A stretch of 7,145 nt of DNA from assembly GCA_964621755.1 (NCBI GenBank), contig CAZUPI010000072.1:1-7145 (forward strand), written 5' to 3'. Made by a program: the position numbers and the translations under genes. Origin of the DNA: UMGS1696 sp964621755 (GTDB lineage: Bacteria > Bacillota > Clostridia > Oscillospirales > CAG-272). Shown here in pieces: positions 6,056-7,145 of the stretch; position 1 is the stretch's first letter, and each line of letters opens with the position of its first letter. The notes under the pieces are model-generated. The model did not search any database, was not told the DNA's origin, and saw nothing but the letters and a program-made list of their open reading frames with translations.

Positions 6056-6085
6056 AAAAAACTTTATACAAAAAAACTTTATACA
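6056..6085. repeat. Perfect tandem duplication of a 15-bp unit
   Basis: AAAAAACTTTATACA occurs twice without mismatch (6056-6070 and 6071-6085), immediately beyond the large inverted repeat and ending 11 nt before the eda ATG. The first copy continues the CCCCTTTCAAAAAACTTT tail I associate with the repeat family, so the second looks like a local duplication of the element's edge. It fills the place where a ribosome binding site would be expected. Confidence 0.85.
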
Positions 6086-6096
6086 TATTAATATGC

Positions 6097-6753
6097 ATGT
6101 TAAATTTTATGAAGGAATTTGAAAATATCCTATATACTGCCGGAATAGTTCCGGTCATCAAAATTTCGGACGCCGCATACGCGGTGAATTTGGCAAAAGC
6201 GCTTGTAAACGGCGGGATTCTCACAACTGAAGTGACCTTTCGCACATCCGCGGCCGCGGAGTCGATTTACAAAATGAGGGAATCGTATCCCGATATGCTA
6301 ATCGGTGCGGGTACGGTTCTGACAAAGGATTCGCTGGATGCAGCCATATTGGCGGGAGCGCAGTTTATCGTATCGCCGGGATTTAATCCGGCTATCGTCG
6401 AAGGTGCATTGTCTCGCGAAATTCCGATTATTCCGGGCTGCATGACGCCTACGGAAATCGAGCGTGCTATGTCGTTCGGACTTGACTTTGTAAAGTTCTT
6501 TCCTGCCGAGGCTGCGGGCGGTGTGAAATTTCTGAAGGCGGTGTCTGCCCCTTATTCCGACATAAAGTTCATGCCTACGGGCGGCGTCACGCTGCAAAAC
6601 GCGAAAGAATATCTGCTGTTGAAATCGGTCTTGTGCTGCGGTACGAGCTCTATCGCGACAGATGAGCAAATCACTGCCGGCATGTTTGAAAAAATCACGG
6701 AAAATGCTGCCGCGTACAGGAAGCTTATCAGCGAAATCAGGCAGAAAAACTGA
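6097..6753 (+). CDS. eda: KDPG/KHG aldolase (2-keto-3-deoxy-6-phosphogluconate aldolase)
   Basis: 218 residues from ATG 6097 (MLNFMKEFEN); ATG 6109 (Met5) is equally plausible, and family length (about 205-215) does not decide. A TTG at 6001 would read through the inverted repeat and is rejected. This class I aldolase cleaves KDPG to pyruvate and glyceraldehyde-3-phosphate (KHG to pyruvate and glyoxylate) in the cytosol. Motifs: GIVPVIKI (16-23), EVTFRT (45-50; Glu45 catalytic, Arg49 substrate binding), GAGTVL (70-75), FIVSPGFNP (90-98), PGCMTPTEI (113-121), FVKFFPAEAAGG (131-142; Lys133 the Schiff-base lysine), MPTGGV (159-164). The usual C-terminal phosphate loop 'GGS' reads CGTSS (181-185). 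No Shine-Dalgarno precedes either ATG; repeats occupy that space. No KDG kinase or sugar-acid gene adjoins, so it looks like an isolated eda. prfA starts 56 nt downstream. Confidence 0.93.
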   Translation: MLNFMKEFENILYTAGIVPVIKISDAAYAVNLAKALVNGGILTTEVTFRTSAAAESIYKMRESYPDMLIGAGTVLTKDSLDAAILAGAQFIVSPGFNPAIVEGALSREIPIIPGCMTPTEIERAMSFGLDFVKFFPAEAAGGVKFLKAVSAPYSDIKFMPTGGVTLQNAKEYLLLKSVLCCGTSSIATDEQITAGMFEKITENAAAYRKLISEIRQKN

Positions 6754-6760
6754 ATTTATA

Positions 6761-6781
6761 AATTAAGAATTAAGAATAATT
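6761..6781. repeat. Short AATTAAG heptamer repeat between eda and prfA
   Basis: AATTAAG occurs twice in tandem (6761-6767, 6768-6774), followed by a degenerate third unit AATAATT (6775-6781). It begins 7 nt after the eda stop and fills much of the 56-nt gap to prfA. It may be a slippage-prone microsatellite or simple AT-rich spacer. No promoter was recognised here. Confidence 0.55.
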
Positions 6782-6809
6782 CATATAGATTATTTATTAA
6801 GAGAATACT

Positions 6810-7145
6810 ATGACCAACAGACTGAATGAAGCCGAAATCAGGTTTGAAGCAATCGAGGAAGAACTTTCCAAAAATGAGACTCTCTCAAACATGGAACGAT
6901 ACACGTCGTTGATGAAGGAACGCTCTGTTCTTGCGCCGATAATTGAAAAATACCGTGAGTACAAAAAGGCGCAGGCAGATGCGGAAGAGGCGCGGGAGCT
7001 GCTTGACAGTGAGTCTGATCCGGAAATGCGAGAGATGGCAGAGGAGGAACTGAAACGTGCCAAATCAGATAGCGAACGGATATACGAAGAATTAAAAATT
7101 CTTTTGCTGCCGAAGGACCCAATGGATGAAAAAAACGTAGTAGTT
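6810..7145 (+). CDS. prfA: Peptide chain release factor 1, N-terminal part (3' end outside window)
   Basis: 112 codons from ATG 6810 to the right edge with no stop; full RF1 is about 355-360 residues, so roughly the first third is present. RF1 recognises UAA and UAG in the ribosomal A site and triggers peptide release. The visible part is the charged helical domain 1: MTNRLNEAEIRFEAIEEELS, then SLMKERSVLAPIIEKYREYK, then SDPEMREMAEEELK (70-83). It ends in the strongly conserved LLLPKDPMDEKNVVV (98-112) that leads into the EIRAG segment. The codon-recognition PxT motif and the GGQ loop lie beyond the window. Domain 1 is also similar in RF2, but 'LLPKDPxDEKN' is the RF1 form. The Shine-Dalgarno is weak (AAGAGA, 6799-6804, 5 nt before ATG). 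It follows eda with no visible terminator, so it could be co-transcribed. Confidence 0.93.
   Translation, partial: MTNRLNEAEIRFEAIEEELSKNETLSNMERYTSLMKERSVLAPIIEKYREYKKAQADAEEARELLDSESDPEMREMAEEELKRAKSDSERIYEELKILLLPKDPMDEKNVVV

Noticed and set aside
6056..6085. Tandem 15-mer considered as start of a CRISPR array
   Set aside because: Only two directly abutting copies, no spacers, no cas genes.
6001..6096. Longer eda start at TTG 6001
   Set aside because: The added 32 residues translate the inverted repeat and tandem repeat, not aldolase sequence.
6797..7122. Minus-strand open frames of 88 and 94 codons
   Set aside because: Antisense to prfA; Ser-rich and low-complexity.

Overview
The window looks like chromosome of a mid-GC anaerobic Firmicute, most likely class Clostridia (Oscillospirales/Ruminococcaceae-like). 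The grounds are the purine-rich Shine-Dalgarno sites (AAAGGTG, AAAGGA, AGGATGG), SigA-type promoters with TGn extensions, the coaE - transglycosylase-like gene - M18 aminopeptidase order, a GGGGAAAAC...GTTTTCCCC intergenic palindrome of a kind I recall from these genomes, and an extracytoplasmic-function (ECF) sigma factor with a long C-terminal extension. The placement is inference; no rRNA or other marker is present.

Left arm (1-3118, all minus strand). An ECF-type sigma-70 gene runs off the left edge with at least 432 codons. It has regions 2 and 4, then about 270 residues of extra sequence with a further HTH-like segment. A candidate ECF promoter (TGAAAC...TATATAG) precedes it, so it may be autoregulated. 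Just upstream is a 43-codon stub matching the N-terminus of an IS982-like transposase, the only trace of a mobile element. Next comes a 12-helix MFS transporter of FucP/YbjJ type. Upstream of the transporter lie a near-consensus SigA promoter with a leader of about 150 nt, an 80-codon open frame without a start codon that overlaps the transporter start by 11 nt (probably a gene remnant), and a 27-codon small ORF with a strong ribosome binding site.

Right arm (3172-7145, all plus strand). A good SigA promoter drives coaE (dephospho-CoA kinase, last step of CoA synthesis). It is followed by a membrane-anchored lytic-transglycosylase-like protein that appears to lack its catalytic glutamate, an M18 aminopeptidase with all metal ligands visible, a KDPG/KHG aldolase (eda), and the first 112 codons of prfA (peptide release factor 1). 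coaE and the transglycosylase-like gene are tightly spaced (18 nt) and probably co-transcribed. The aminopeptidase follows after 100 nt containing a perfect palindrome. The apeA-eda gap holds a large inverted repeat and a tandem 15-mer, and eda has no recognisable Shine-Dalgarno. The genes are housekeeping or catabolic and do not form one pathway. No phage, CRISPR, tRNA, rRNA or known riboswitch was seen.

I did not find a clear new multi-gene system. The points most worth a second look are the apparently inactive transglycosylase-like protein beside coaE, the sigma factor with its own extension, and the unexplained coding-like stretch ahead of the transporter.
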